Counted from the first letter of the stretch, positions 11,646-24,064 are shown. The stretch: DNA of 64,000 nucleotides from Phlebiopsis flavidoalba (GCA_035772785.1 JAOCPU010000002.1:1-64000); one strand, 5' to 3'. The notes: a model not told the origin generated them from the letters alone. Translations and numbers: made by a program.

Positions 11646-13317
11646 CATGGTCGCACAACACGCTCGGGCGCGAAGTTTTCGCCATTCGACCTCGCTGTCG
11701 CATTGGAGAAAGCCTCTTCGGACCTCCTCGCTCTCGAACTGAACGGTCTCCCTGGAGACGAAGCAACTCGCATACAGACTAACAAGACATTCAGTGCATT
11801 CATGCAGGAGGCCATACTCACGGAGAGTGAGAGGGAGGAGCTCGCAGACAATTCGGAGGGGCTGCCGTTGGACTACACGCCGACGTCCTCTCTCGGTAGC
11901 TCACCGCTCTCATCCGTCCCTTCTACTCCTGAACCTGAGCTGGCCGTGGCGACCGCAAGAACGGCTCCCTCGAAGTCATCAACCGAGCCGAAAGGTGGCG
12001 CAACTGCTCGTCGGCGACGCAAACGCCAGGCCAAAGCTCTGGAAGTGAAGGACCCTCGCCGCCTCAAGATACGCTCGTCGTACGTCGGTCAAATATCGCG
12101 ACCCACACCGAGAATATCAAGACTTCCTTTAATGTCCACGGTCTAACCCGCGGCCAACGGTGCCTACATTGGCTTACTGCGCACCGATTCTCGCCTGTCA
12201 CATTGCCTCTTGCAAAACTGTTGAACAATGGCTACAAGCTAGTGAGGTGGAACGGACGGTAAGTGCCCTGCAATACGTTACACATCATTCGAGCTGAGGA
12301 CTCCGTCTTCAAGCGAACCCGAAGAACATAATCGACGTTGAAACGCGTTCCTTCGTGCACCTCGCCGGAAGACCTACCAACGATCCCACCTGGGATCGTG
12401 CACTCGCTGGTGCACGAGCTGCCATTGACGACGCCGGGTACGAAGCTAAAATTCGGCAAAAAGCAAGATCGTCGAGGGACGTTCAAGACACATTGCTTAC
12501 GGAATCTCCTTTGGAGGAGGACAAAAGGTACGTGTGTTATTCATTCTTACAGTGTCATGCTGAAGAGGCTGCCTTAGCGTCCAGGCAATTTACGCCAGTC
12601 CAAGCACAACTTACGTATCCTCGAGGAAACTATTCAACAATCCGCACATGAAGAGAATTATGGGCTTTGCAAATAGTTAGTCGATCACCATCTCCTCATG
12701 TCTTACGCTCACAATTTATCTCCCCACTTCGCAGGCGTGGTCGCTTTCCAATTCCCGAAGCTCTATCGGGAATATGCAGACACTGGTCTGGGTGCGCTCC
12801 TCGAGAAACACACCTACCTCAAGCCGATCAACGCCGAGTCCATATATCCGGCATATTGGCCTCAATAAATTTTCGGACGCGTCGTCACTTATGAGCATCG
12901 TGACTTTGGCAACAAGGCCAACGGGATGTTTGTCCGATCTTCTGCTTCGCGACTTCGACCCCACGCGTGGAGGACACCTGATTCTCCGACAGCTCAAGCT
13001 GGTGATCGAGTTTCCCCCTGCGATCCCTAATACTACCATCCCGTCTGCAACGCTCGATCATGGTAATGTTCCTGTTGCTCCGCACGAGAAACGCACGTCT
13101 TTCACGCAGTATGCTGCGGGCGGACTCTTCCGCTGGGTCGCGTATGGGTTCCAGAAGTGGGAGGACTTTTTATCTAGAAATAGAACGGCTTGCCCTTGAG
13201 GAAGAGGCGCGAAGGGCTAGTTACTGGAAGCTGGCAGTGGAGAAGTACTCCAAAGCAGGACACCTTCATGAGGATCGCGTCAAAGCTGGACTCGTTGACC
13301 TCAAGCTAGCTGCATGA
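11646..13317 (+). pseudogene. Tet-like 2OG-Fe(II) dioxygenase (TET/JBP family of basidiomycetes)
   Basis: Members of this family oxidise 5-methylcytosine in DNA, using Fe(II) and 2-oxoglutarate. Exons read from MVAQH, then KFSPFDLAVALEKASSDL, then FNVHGLTRGQRCLHWL, then RSFVHLAGRPTNDPTWDRA and AYGISFGGGQK, then VVAFQFPKLYREYADTGLG. The catalytic core is HRDFGNKANGM (His and Asp of HxD, about 12885-12920), then DFDPTRGGHLILRQLKLVIE, then LDHGN with the distal His, and KRTSFTQYAAGGLFRW, whose Arg would bind 2-oxoglutarate. A coiled tail (LEEEARRASYWKLAVEKYS) ends at 13317. Introns have usual GT..AG ends. Frameshifts occur near 11690, 12470, 12640 and 12930. It lies 250 bases upstream of a co-oriented KDZ transposase, the linkage reported for fungal TET/JBP genes. 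Confidence 0.72.
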
Positions 13318-13568
13318 GCCTTACGTAGATGCGGGTAGAAGTACTTCATTAATTAGTGCACCTGTGTTACATTAATCTTAATGCCGTAATACACTGGCTT
13401 TCATCACATGATCTTGTTTACTGTCGGACTTTGCCGTTCTCATGCTTAACGCGTGAGTAGCTGTTTCACCCTGCAGTTATAAGTCCAGTATGTCCTATCC
13501 CCACAGCTACCCCATTCCCTCGTCTGTGCTCCCCACTCTCTACATACCATCTCTATTCACGCCTCCAA

Positions 13569-15089
13569 TGGTCAAGAAAAAGCGAGCCACCACACCCGTT
13601 CTCAAAAACCACTCATCTGCGGTGGTCTCGGCGTATGAAGTTTGACCTCACAAGCGCAGACGCGTTATCGAGACAACAAGTGAGGTCTTCCTCGAGGATA
13701 TACTTGGCGATTTGGATCCCCTTCCCCCTTGACCCTGCGACCGTCGCTCAGAATGAGCTTGGTGACATTGACTTCAGCACTGGTGAAACGGATAGTCTGG
13801 GTACGGAGAACATATCACGCGACATTTCTGTTCAGGCCATTTCGAAGGCAAAGCGATACGTGAATTCAGTGAGTGATCTCAGCAATAGCTGGCTCTATAC
13901 TTTATTAATCCATGGTCAGGATGTCCCACTCTCTAACCTGGCTTCAATACCGTCCTGAGTACCTCGATGAGCTACTTCGCGTCAAAGGTTGTGCTCACAA
14001 GGCCACCGGCTGTTCAACGTGTATTTCAAGCGACGCTCCGTACCGGTGCATCGATTGCTTTGGTCTCAACTTACTGTGCTACGATTGCTGTCGCCAACAG
14101 CACCACGAAGCAGCCCCTTCATCGCATCGAAGTGAGTGATCTCACATCTTGCATCTGCACGCGTTATTGATACTTTGGACAGCGGTGGATACTCCGGTCG
14201 CCATTTTGCACGTACAACCTTGGCCAACATTGGATTGGGCAGTCCGGTTCGGTCACGACGGCGACGAGGGCCTGCATCTACCCAATCGAAAAAGAAACTC
14301 GTCGTTATCCACGTCAACGGCATGCATCACATCACAGCTATCTTCTGTGGCTGCAACAGCAGCCTTTCCATTCGCCAACAGCTACTGCGAGTGACGTATT
14401 TTTCTGCAACGCCCCTGGACCCCGAAACTTGTGCAACATTTGAACTCATGCGACTGTTTCACGGCCTCAACCTGCAGGGGAACCTCACGGCGTACGACTT
14501 CTTCTATCGCTCATTGGAGATGCTGAGTGATGGCTGGAAAGGGAACAAGCTTCCAGTGCGTACCACCCGTGTTTCTTTGCTCACCAATGCTTGCGCCGCT
14601 CACGCTTTTATCTAGGATCGTCGACAAACGTTCATGGTCATGGTACGGGAATGGCGCAACCTTCAGCTGCTAAAACGGAACGGCTGTGGGACACAACCCC
14701 GATGGCCTCAGTGCTATTGCACCCGGATCACTCGCTGTGCCCTGTAGGGCTTGCCTTCACCCCGGTATCAACCTGCTGATAGATGGGAAGACGTTGCACC
14801 CAATCATTCGTAGGTGTCGTGTTATGTCATTGGTAGATATGATCCTCGACTTACATCTAATAAGTTTCATCTACCAGCAAGTCATCTCTACAGACTGTAA
14901 TTTCCGCGTGAAGAATCGATATCGCTCAACTAAGAAGCCTGACATCTCGTTGTCAAGCGGATGGTCCTATTTTGTCAAATAGGCCAAGTATATTGCACAC
15001 GTCTCACGGTTTGCATCGCAGGAAGAGGTATGCTGTCTCTCTGCAGCGCCTCGTGTACCAGGCTGACTTCAGACTCCTTGTGTCTCAGA
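13569..15089 (+). pseudogene. KDZ transposase, N-terminal part with CxC2 cysteine cluster
   Basis: This is the first part of a Kyakuja-Dileera-Zisupton (KDZ) transposase. The ATG at 13569 gives MVKKKRATTPVLKNHS. IETTSEVFLEDILGDLDP follows in a shifted frame, and an intron at about 13870-13919 is clear. The CxC2 cluster follows: WLQYRPEYLDELL, then CSTCISSDAPYRCIDCFG, LLCYDCC and Q-P-LHRIE. Downstream are RTTLANIGLG, VNGMHHITAIFCGC, TPLDPETCATFELMRLFHGL, VREWRNLQLLKRNG and IAPGSLAVPCRACLHPGINL. Then comes STDCNFRVKNRYRSTKKPDI, which holds the first catalytic Asp of the RNase H-type core, and KYIAHVSRFASQEE. A 61-nt intron (15028-15088) precedes the next exon, which is interrupted after ATGA by the element at 15093. 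Several single-base frameshifts are present. Confidence 0.85.
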
Positions 15090-15092
15090 TGA

Positions 15093-18000
15093 CATCACAA
15101 AACCACTCTATGCTTAATTAATGTTAATTAATGCTGTTTGAGCTGATTGCTAACAAACTAATGGCTGCAAATAATGAAATAACAGAGTAACATTAATTAA
15201 CCTTAATTAAGAACGTCCCTTTTTTAATTGGTCATTATTCAGTTATTTGGGCATTATTTGGACATTATTTGGGCATTATTTCCATTATTTCATTAGTTCA
15301 TTATTCTGTTAATTCTAGGTTCATTGCTCATTCTCAGTCCCAGCAGCAATACAATGAGGTTAGATAATATAGTATGATATTGAAAGACTATGTATCTAAT
15401 TTACATGACAGTAATAGCTATTCTGGATAGGAGTGGGACACTTACAGTGGCCATAGCAAGGTGACAAGTTCTGCTGTTGTGTGTAAGCATCTGTGGTCTG
15501 TGCACAATGGAACATATTGACATACATGGTGCGGCCATTCACCGACAATGCGGCTGCTGTGAGGTGCCACGTCATTGATGTTGGCGAGCCCTCGACGGCC
15601 GTGAGTCTTCAGACGATTTGACACGTCGTCCGTGGTGTGCGTGCTCTCGATGGCTGCGAGTCCTCGACGGCCGCGAGTCTTCCAATATTGCGGCGTGCGT
15701 GGGTACGATAGCGAGCCAGGGAGGTGTCGGCCTCCGTGGGTTAGTGCGCCGGCGGGGCATGCGAGCTCCCGTGCATACAGCGGTCGGGCTGTTTGCTGGA
15801 GTCGAGCTAGCCGCGGTGGTCGCGGACGGACGCACGACGGTGGCGGACGAAGAGGTGGTCGTGGACGGCGCAGTGGTCGTGAACGACGTCGTGTGGGCCG
15901 TGCTGAGTGCGCTGGCTGTTCTGCAGGCCGGAGAGCATGAGTACCATAGCTGACCATGTTTAGGTTGGGCTGGTCATAGGTGTGGTGCTCACAGATGGCG
16001 TGGCGGCCGCCGCAGCTGGCTTGGTGTGGTGCTCGGCGGTGCGAATGTCGCAGGTTCGGCGAGGTGTGTGTTCGTAGTGGCCGCGGGGACGTAGCGGCCA
16101 TGACTGGGGTGGGCTGTCAGCGGTGCTCGCAGACACCGCGGCGGCCGCGCTTGTTCTGTGGTGCTCAGCGACGCGAGTGTCTCCGAGGGCACGATGTTCG
16201 TATTGGCCGCGGACTGCGTCGTGGGCGTGGCTGGTAGCACGGCAGCGGTGGTCTTGCAGAAGGCGCGCACGTGTCGTCGGCCGTGTTGGTTGCAAAACGG
16301 CGCGGTGGCCATAGCCGACGTGGTGACGGCGGTTTCGCATGTCCACGATTGGAGGTGATGGCGGGTGTGGTGGCGCGGTCTGTTCGTGTAGGTCGCGGGC
16401 GCGCTCGCTTAAGGTGACGGCGGTGTAGCCATGGTCAAGGCCGCGGTGGGCCGGATGTTGCAGGGGCGCGTTGGGATCGTGGTAGGTGGGTGTAGCAGCG
16501 TGACGTGCTCCAACACCATTGGTGTCTCGCAGGGGCGTGCAGCAGCACGTCCCCCTGAGGGCCTGTCTAGGATGCTCTTTGTTTTTTTTGGGCATCCCGT
16601 TCCGGTCGTTTGAGGTTGCGGTCGCGGCGGGATCGAGCGAGCGTGCGCGCGCGCACAAGATCGGCTAGCACGCACCTGGTGCCCGCTCAGGGAGCCCAAC
16701 TGGCTCGTTTCATATCCTCCTCCAGCGTTTGACAAGCGTGCAGAGCACACTTGCCCACGCGTTTTCCCTCTGCTCCTAACGGCGTGCGTCTTGTAGTAGG
16801 CCGCCGGTCGTGGGCGCGGTTGCTTTTTGTTGGGTTCGGGCTAGGGGGGGGAGGCGGTTTGGCGGCCGCGCCGCGTTGTTGAGCGGGGTATGGCGCGGTT
16901 AGCGTGCACGGAGGATGTGGGAAAGTGGTTGAGCCATCAAGGGCTCCAATTGGTAGCCCTTGATGTGTGCGTGTGAGAGAGGAGGAGTGGGGTGCCGTTC
17001 GAACGGCGGAGGAGGATGGGTGCGCGACCTCTTCCTGAGAACAAGTCCCGCGGGCGCCTAGACTTGCAACGCGACGCGCGGCCGACCTCCGAGGCTTCTC
17101 CGAGGTCCCTCGGTCACATGCAACTAGGACTTCGTTGCTCATGTCGCGATGCGCCGACTTGGTGAGGTCCACTCCAGTTTCTTCTGCCCACACTGATGAG
17201 GATGACTTTAATCTTCACCTAGCACTTCTGCCTTTTCACAATTGGTTTGTCTGTGAGTATGTTGGTTGTTTATGACATTTGAAAATGCTGTAACTCAGTC
17301 ATATGGACATAATACATTGAAAGAAACTTGATCTGAAAAAGCTACCAGTATCATTGAGTATTAGCAAAACTATTTAGTGCATATAGTGACTCAAAGAGCT
17401 CATATATATATTAAATGAGTAGTAAATAAATATTGAGTAGAAATTGAATGCAGAGACATTGAAAATGTAGGGAAGGATGGTGTAAATATTGTCTAACTCA
17501 AAATCAAACCAGGTAAATATTTTGAATTGCAATTCAATATAAGAGAAATAGTGGATAAATAGTCTTGAAATATAAAAATAGAGAAGACGTCAAAAGTAAA
17601 AGAGTGCAATGGATGTTGAATCAAATGAGTAAATAGTGATATTTCTCTCTACATTGCATAGGTCCACATATTGTAAACTACTCATTGAGCCCAGTACACC
17701 ACAAAAGCTCTAATAGAGGTTTACAATAATTTAAATGTATAGCTGCTTGAAGTATAAGTAAAAAGCCATCAAGCACTGAAATGCATAAAATACTGCTTGG
17801 CATTCACTACACTATTTGAGCTGTAGGTGCAGCAAATTTTGGCTAATCAGTGATATGAAATATTTGGTCATGCAGCAACAGAGGGAGTCGGGGACCTGTG
17901 ATTTAGCACATCATTTGTGAGCTGGTGGTCCTAGATCCTCTGTAACATGTGCCATTTGTTGTATTTAGTAAGGTAAATTAATAAGATAATATATGCTGAA

Positions 18001-18391
18001 GGTTTGAAGCACAATATAACGAGGACTGAATGAGCTTCTAATAGAATAACAAAGTTCTACCATTTAATCATTGGATAATAGTGAATAAACAAGCAAATAA
18101 CAAATTAACAAAATACAATTGGCCGAACTACCAAAGAATGAGTGTATAATGGGTCAATAACAAAGTAACAAAATAACAATGCTTGAACCATAAAACAATG
18201 AGGAATGAATAGCTTGATAACAAAATAACAAAATAACGGCAGAGTAATTGCCAAATAACAGAGATCTAACATCAATAAGAAGATTTAAAACAAAATAACG
18301 GAGCATTAATACATCTTTAAGACCCAGTTAAGACAAAATAATAAATTTCCCTTAAATAATCTTAATTAAGGATTGAGTGGTTTTTGTGATG
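15093..18391. mobile_element. 3.3-kb TIR element inserted in the KDZ gene, 3-bp target duplication TGA
   Basis: The left end CATCACAAAACCACTC is matched in reverse complement by the right end (18376-18391, GAGTGGTTTTTGTGATG). TTAATTAA-rich inner ends continue the inverted repeat for about 40 bases. TGA flanks both sides (15090-15092 and 18392-18394). Removing the element and one TGA restores ATGAGTACATGTGCAGG, the KDZ exon start reading MSTCAGFQALNLANV. Subterminal zones carry many ATTATTTGG-type words on the left and CAAATAAC/AACAAAATAAC words on the right, as in CACTA-like elements with 3-bp duplications. No transposase is recognised inside. The superfamily is uncertain because the ends are not CACTA. 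Confidence 0.85.
15440..17210 (-). repeat. GC-rich, internally repetitive core of the 3.3-kb element
   Basis: This core contrasts sharply with the AT-rich flanks of the same element. Its open minus-strand frames reflect diverged repeats: TAEHHTKPAAAAATPSVSTT and VAEHHRTSAAAAVSAST are copies of one unit, and GHYEHTPRRTCD parallels GQYEHRALGDTR. I regard the ORFs as by-products of a GC-rich repeat rather than as a protein gene, though a repetitive coding gene cannot be excluded. Confidence 0.45.
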
Positions 18392-20162
18392 TGAGTACAT
18401 GTGCAGGTTTTCAAGCCCTCAACTTAGCGAACGTGAAGAAAGCAAAAGGGTTGAGCTCGACGGGCGTTGTTGCATGCTCGTGTAGGCATGAGCTCTTTCG
18501 ACCGAGAGCGGTATCGGCGATCTCCAGCGCGGCGAACGGTTAGTCTTCCCATTGCAACCACGTTTGATATCTTGCTCACAGCTGTGGGATCCCTTTAGCT
18601 TCTGTAACGTCGACTTTGTATTCTCATCTACGGCCGCTGATATCGTGGCAAAACGTCTTGTGGCCACGTACGACATCGCGTGCCAGTACTTCACTAAGTA
18701 CTGGGAACGCATGCTCAAGTTGCCCGCGGAACTCCATCTCAAGATCAGACCCAAGAGATCTCATCGCCAAGGTGCCCAAGGCACATCTAGAGGTCCATCA
18801 AGCTTCCTGTCGCGGAACATACTCGCTGAACTACACGGACGGCGTCGGTCGAACGGACGGCGAAGGCGTCGAGCGACTTTGGGCCTGGCTCAACAAAGCA
18901 GCGCCAAGCGTGAAGGAGATGGGCCCGTCGTCACGTCGCGAGACAGTCGATGACTTTTGTGGCTTTGCCGGCTGGAAGAAGACTCTCAATCTTGGTGAGC
19001 TATCAATACTTGTCACGAGGCTGATGTTGTGCTAACCGCACCGATACGATTTTAGACAACGAGCTCTGCCGCAAGTTACTCGAAGCAATGCGTGAGGCCG
19101 CCATCCATTCTGAAGAGTTTTTCATGCTCGACGCTCGTCTTCGTCACCAGTATCCGGCCCAGGTACAAGAGTGGGAGAGACTTATCTCGGAATGGGTAGC
19201 CGACCCCAGCAAGCCTTGTCCCTATCTATGGGAGGAACACAGTAAGTTTGGATACAATCGTCTAGCACTTTATGCTGATTTTGCTTTATCGCTGCAGGTG
19301 TCACACTTGCTGATGTACGCGACCAATTGGCGGAGCAGGAGGAGCGTGACGCTGGCCCGGTAGATACAACTCGCGCGAGTCCACAAAACGTCAGCCCTAT
19401 CATTTGTGGGACTCGGCCTCGAGATTGAGCGCACGCAGTAAGTTGGACCCTCAGAACACGAGGTACACCCTATCTGACTTGTCGCAGGCGATTGCTCGCC
19501 ATAGACGTACTTGCAAATCCCGTCGTCGTCGTCACAGAGCGTTGTCACACGGAGCAACCGACGAGACCGACGAAGAGCCCTCTGTAAGAAGATCATTGAG
19601 TTTCGACAAGCGCAAGCCATACACATGCCTGGGATTGAGGCACGAATCCAATTCGCAGCAAATGGCTCAGTCGTCGGCGCTGCGGACGAGCCTGAAGATG
19701 TTGCGCTGTACCTTCCGTCTTCGCCCAATCTCTCTTCCGTGCGCTCTAGCATCTGTTCGGAAATCGGCCGCATCTTCTCGGGATCGAAGCTCAGCTGCGC
19801 GAGGCTCAAGCACACAAGGCGTTAGACGACCTCCGTTGAAACCTCCGCCGCACTAGGACATTCGCAAATAAATTTACGAAGACCCACGTCACTGGCCAGA
19901 GAGGCTAAACACCCGGGCGCGGAGTTGGCAGGCTACCATCGATAGAAGGGCTTCAGAGGCCGGCGCGCTGTTTATCGTCTTGCGCGCGATAAGCATGCGG
20001 CTCTTTCTGGAGCTTCGCGGCCCTGGGGGGGCTTGGGAAGACCTGTTTCCCACTCTCAAAGGAGACGACGACATCCGCTCGATCAACGAGCTCGTGCATT
20101 GACGCGCAGAGGAAAAAGAATAACGCGCCGACCTTTACGGAAGGAGGTCGCGCCTTCCAGAG
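18392..20162 (+). pseudogene. KDZ transposase, central catalytic part
   Basis: It continues the KDZ gene after the inserted element: MSTCAGFQALNLANVKKAKG, then TGVVACSCRHELFRP, then the core motif VATYDIACQYFTKYW with a catalytic Asp. A frameshift near 18755 leads to LIAKVPKAHLEVHQ, then NYTDGVGRTDGEGVERLWAW, whose Glu is catalytic, and SSRRETVDDFCGFAGWKKTL. Later exons give REAAIHSEEFF, ISEWVADPSKPCPYLWEEHS, VTLADVRDQLAEQE and KKIIEFRQAQAIHMPGIEAR. Then come ALYLPSSPNLSSV and APTFTEGGRAFQR, which stops at the hAT-like insertion at 20163. The missing C-terminus is at 33128-33754 on the opposite strand. Frame changes and a few stops are present as written. Confidence 0.87.
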
Positions 20163-20906
20163 TAGTGTTTTTTAGGGTCCGGTCCGGTCCCCGGTCCTTT
20201 GACGCCATTTTGCTAAGGCCACCACGGCGGGGGAACCATTTGACCCATTGACTGAGAAGACTAGAGAACCTGCCTTAGGACCGGGACCCAGTATGTCTCA
20301 GGACCGGACCAAGACTGCAGTCCTGGTCTTTATATGGTCCTACAGCAGTCCTGGACTGGTTCAGGTACTGGTCTGGGACTGCTGTCAGTCCAGACCAGTC
20401 TGTGACCGGTTCAGACCAGTCTTTTCTACTACATCTCATTGTTTTACAGGCTAGAACTATGTTTACCCCCAGTAAAATTGCTGTTAGTACATAGATGGAT
20501 ACATGACAATATGACAGCAGTATATAAATCAGTTATGATGACATGCAAAAGTAGCACAGGTATCATATTCTATGCTAGTTAAGGTATGTAGAAGAGTGCC
20601 CAGTGATAATATAGTATCACATTCAAGTTGTAGAAGACTCTAAGTCATCTAAAGAAAGGTCTTTCTAGCTAATAAAGCTGTTAACCCCATGTTATAGCTG
20701 TTCATATGTGGCTAGTTAAGGACCAGTCCTTGACCAGTCTGGGACCAGTCCGACGGTCCTAGGCAATTAGCACATTGGATAGGACCAGGACTTGGGACTG
20801 TGACCGGACCAGCTTGGACCAGGACTGGCAAGCGGTCCTAGGCAGTCCAGTCTCAGTCCAAGTCCCGGTCCCAAGCTGATCCTGGGACTGGACCCTAAAA
20901 ACACTA
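20163..20906 (+). mobile_element. hAT-like non-autonomous element, copy A
   Basis: Ends TAGTGTTTTTTAGGGTCC and GGACCCTAAAAACACTA are inverted repeats, with inner arrays of GGACC/GGTCC and CCAGTC words. It is closely related to 33763-34461 in reverse orientation. It has no ORF. Left flank TTCCAGAG (20155-20162) lies inside KDZ coding sequence; right flank is A then GGGGCGGC (20908-20915). The two flanks differ from each other but match, in reverse complement, the left and right flanks of copy B. A hAT assignment is inferred from the 8-bp duplications. A stretch of roughly 50 bases near 20215-20270 is absent from copy B. Confidence 0.9.
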
Positions 20907-20907
20907 A

Positions 20908-21352
20908 GGGGCGGCCGTCTTGTCCAGCACCGAGTGGCGCAACGCACCGGCCAGGCCGGTGTAGTAGGTGCTGGTGGCCTGCCACCACTTCGACACACCG
21001 GAGACCGGCACCTGCGCATGACGCACGTTGTTGTTCACCACATTGAACTTCTTTTCGTAAAACAAGGCCTTCCGGCCGAGCTTCACCGCCGCGGTGGTCA
21101 GCAGAGTCATCGGACGCCACCGACGACCCCACTATCCGACGCAGCCCAGTTTTTTCGACGTTGTCGTCGTCGTCGTAGTCGTTATGCGCGGGAGAGCCCA
21201 TCGCAGAGGGGCCCTGTCGAGCCGGAGGGGCGGCCACGCGAGCTCGCCGATCTCGTGCGTCGGGGCTGCGGATCCTCGAGGCCAACGGTCAGACTGGGTT
21301 CCGATGAGCAGCCGGGCGCCGGGATGGCGATCGACGACGGGGACCACCAGAG
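20908..21352 (-). pseudogene. Unidentified retrotransposon-like coding fragment
   Basis: The minus strand is open with a biased composition: RITTTTTTTTSKKLGC in one frame, and LLTTAAVKLGRKALFYEKKF, then VSKWWQATSTYYTGLAG and ALRHSVLDKTAAP in another. If the inversion is undone it runs into 34462 onwards, which ends at a polypurine tract and an LTR. I therefore infer that it belonged to an LTR element, perhaps its Gag. No family motif is recognised. Confidence 0.3.
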
Positions 21353-21571
21353 CATGTAGCCGTTATATATAATGGACTATCTTTCTAACAGCCTGCATTG
21401 CATTATCGGGCTTGGGCTCAGTGGCAGCCGTAATGCCCTGTATTCTAGAATGGGGGGGGTCAAAACCAATATTGTAGCCATCACTCAGGGCATCCTAAAC
21501 ATACCAGAATGGTATGTTTTGATGGGGAACTGGAGGAGCTATTCGCAAAATACATTTTCCAGAAATATCCG

Positions 21572-22111
21572 GTTGACTGAACCACGGAACCGTGGGTCCG
21601 ACCCATGGGCCCGACGGTGGGTCCGCTAGCGCCGTGACCGTGATGGTTCCTCAGACGCCTGATGCCCACAAGGGCCACCGTGCCAATATTGTGGACTGTG
21701 GCCAAAGAGAAAATAGTAAATGTGCATGTATTTGCATGACGTATAGCTGCCATTTTATTACTTATACTACTCGAAAGCCTTCAGACACATTGACGTTCAA
21801 CTCTAAGTATTGTTTGTATCTGGCAGTTTATGTGACAGGTGAGGTCGCTGTTACATGCGTGATAGTGACCGGGCACACTGAAGTTCTTCACGCATTAATT
21901 GTACGCTCACATTCCAGTGTTCTCTACAGCTTTATTTACAAAATCGCGCATGGTGTCGAGCACGGTATAAGGTACCTCTCCTCGCGTCGGTGGCGTCAAG
22001 AACACTGTGGACGGGCATTCAAGCGTCTGAGGGCCACGTGCGGCACACAGGCATCACAGGACCCATCGACGGGCCCATGGGTCGGACCCATGGTTCCATC
22101 GTTCAGTCAAC
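21572..22111. mobile_element. 540-bp MITE nested in copy 2, target duplication CCG
   Basis: Ends GTTGACTGAACCACGGAACC and its inverted partner (right end reading inward GTTGACTGAACGATGGAACC) continue through a shared TGGGTCCGACCCATGGGCCC block, giving about 50 bases of inverted repeat. CCG occurs at 21569-21571 and 22112-22114. The interior holds no gene; the 241-codon ORF across it is judged spurious. Confidence 0.85.
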
Positions 22112-24064
22112 CCGACGCTCTCACATTTTTCGGAGCCCGACTCTTTTTTCGTAAAATAAGCGCCCGAATGCGGGAAAGTGCGGCTGGTTCCTGGGCCAGG
22201 CCCAGGGGCTGCCACTTGCCTGATTTTGGCTCAGAATTGATGGCAATCCGCTTCCCATCAATTCCGCTTTTGGGCTGCATTTGGGATTGCTCCCCAGCTT
22301 CCCCCTTGCTTATTTAGGGCGCTGTATTGTATTTTGAGTACCTATGTATGTTTAGAACATGATCACTCGAACAGAATTCCCATATTTGGCCTGTCAGGGG
22401 TGCTACCAATATAATCCGATTTTATTTCGCTTTTTTCGCGATTTTCAATAGGGTACCCTGGGTTCCCCTGCATTCCCCTGGCCCTGCTGCTTCTCGTTTA
22501 AGCTTCTATATGTTCTCTGAGTATGCCCATAACATAGGAACATCATCTGACACATTCCCATTATCCTGGAATTGTTTCGATATTTCCGGGTATTTTCGAA
22601 ATCTGGGGGTCTGGGCATTGCTTCCTATTGATTGGGAATTGTTCTGAGCATTTCCCCCATGTGTAGATACACCATTTAGAAGTATTCCCATCATGTAGAT
22701 CAAAGGATTTAACATGATATGCATGTTTGAGAACATATTTTTTGCGGAAATTGATGGCTACTCCCCCTATACCCTCCAGATAATAATAATCTGCTATTTT
22801 GAGCGGATGGAAAGTGCCCTATAGGTGTCTAGTACATGCAGATAAATTGTGGAAGCAAGGGGATGGCTGTAGCTAGTGTGATTTCCCAGATCTTGGTCGA
22901 TTATCCTGGCGCTTATTTTCGGATTTTAGGGTTAAGCTCAAATCATAGTATTCCAATACAATTGAAGCTTAGCTGATATCTCCATCGTATTCTACACCCC
23001 TGAAAACCCTTATATCCAAATTTGCGAAAGGACAAGATCCTGGGAACATGTACAGGCTGTCAGAGCATAGAAACAGACAGGAAGTTGTATAATTGTACAG
23101 AGATTCATGTTAACCCCATGCATTCTCTTGTAACACTAGCACATCTTTTCACCCACTTGGGGGATTGATGTAAACTAAATTGTAGCATGTGTGGGAGGTA
23201 TGTAGGATGTGTTCTACAGCTGGAATAGAATTATACTGCTCTGTGTGTGAATAGGTGCACATGTTTTCGCTTTTTTTAACCCTAAATGACGCTTTATTTT
23301 GGGTTTAAAGGGCTGCAGCACCTGGGGAGGTTGTTCTAAACCTTCAGAACTAATTCTACACATGTCCCTACATACATGGAGTATATAGACAACATCTAGA
23401 AGGTATCCCACCGCTGTAGAGCCCAGGGGTAAATGCGCATTTTCGCTTTTATGCTGGGTACCCTATTTTGGGGTATATATCAGGGTGTAGCAGCATGTAC
23501 TGTATTGATCCCCTGGTATTCCAGTGTTGTATGTACATTATCCCAATGCTATATGAATATCCTAGATAGTTACAACGACCCCCGAAGACCAATAATACCC
23601 CCAAGGGAACCTGCCCAAATATTATTTTTCCGCTTTTCCCCAGAATAATATATATCCCTATTGTTCCCATGTGCTTGGATAGCTCCCAAACTTGATTTCT
23701 GTAATGCCCCAATGTATGCCTATACAATGGCAAGCATACCGCTCATTTTTAAGCCCCCATTCCCCCAGGGTATACCCCCCAATGTGCCATTTGACCGCTT
23801 TTTTATTAATTATTATAGTATTTATTTTACTGTGGGCCCTGCACATCATGGAACCTCTCAAAAATCAAGATCTGAGCTCCACAGATGTATATCTATGTAA
23901 CCTACATGAAAGAATGGAGGGGGAACGAAGGGGGAGGGCAGGAATAGCAGCAGAAATGGGCAGGAAAAGCGGAATATAATGCCAGGAGCTGGCCCATCAA
24001 GATCTAATCTATTTTGATGGAAGCAAGATCTGGGGAAGCCTATCTGGAAGCAGGCACCATCAGT

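Noticed and set aside
15960..16658. 232-codon minus-strand ORF inside the 3.3-kb element, as a transposase
   Set aside because: It is made of diverged repeats (AEHHT units) without DDE-type spacing or any known motif.
21592..22317. 241-codon plus-strand ORF
   Set aside because: It begins in the terminal repeat of one MITE and ends in the host element beyond it, so it spans an insertion border.
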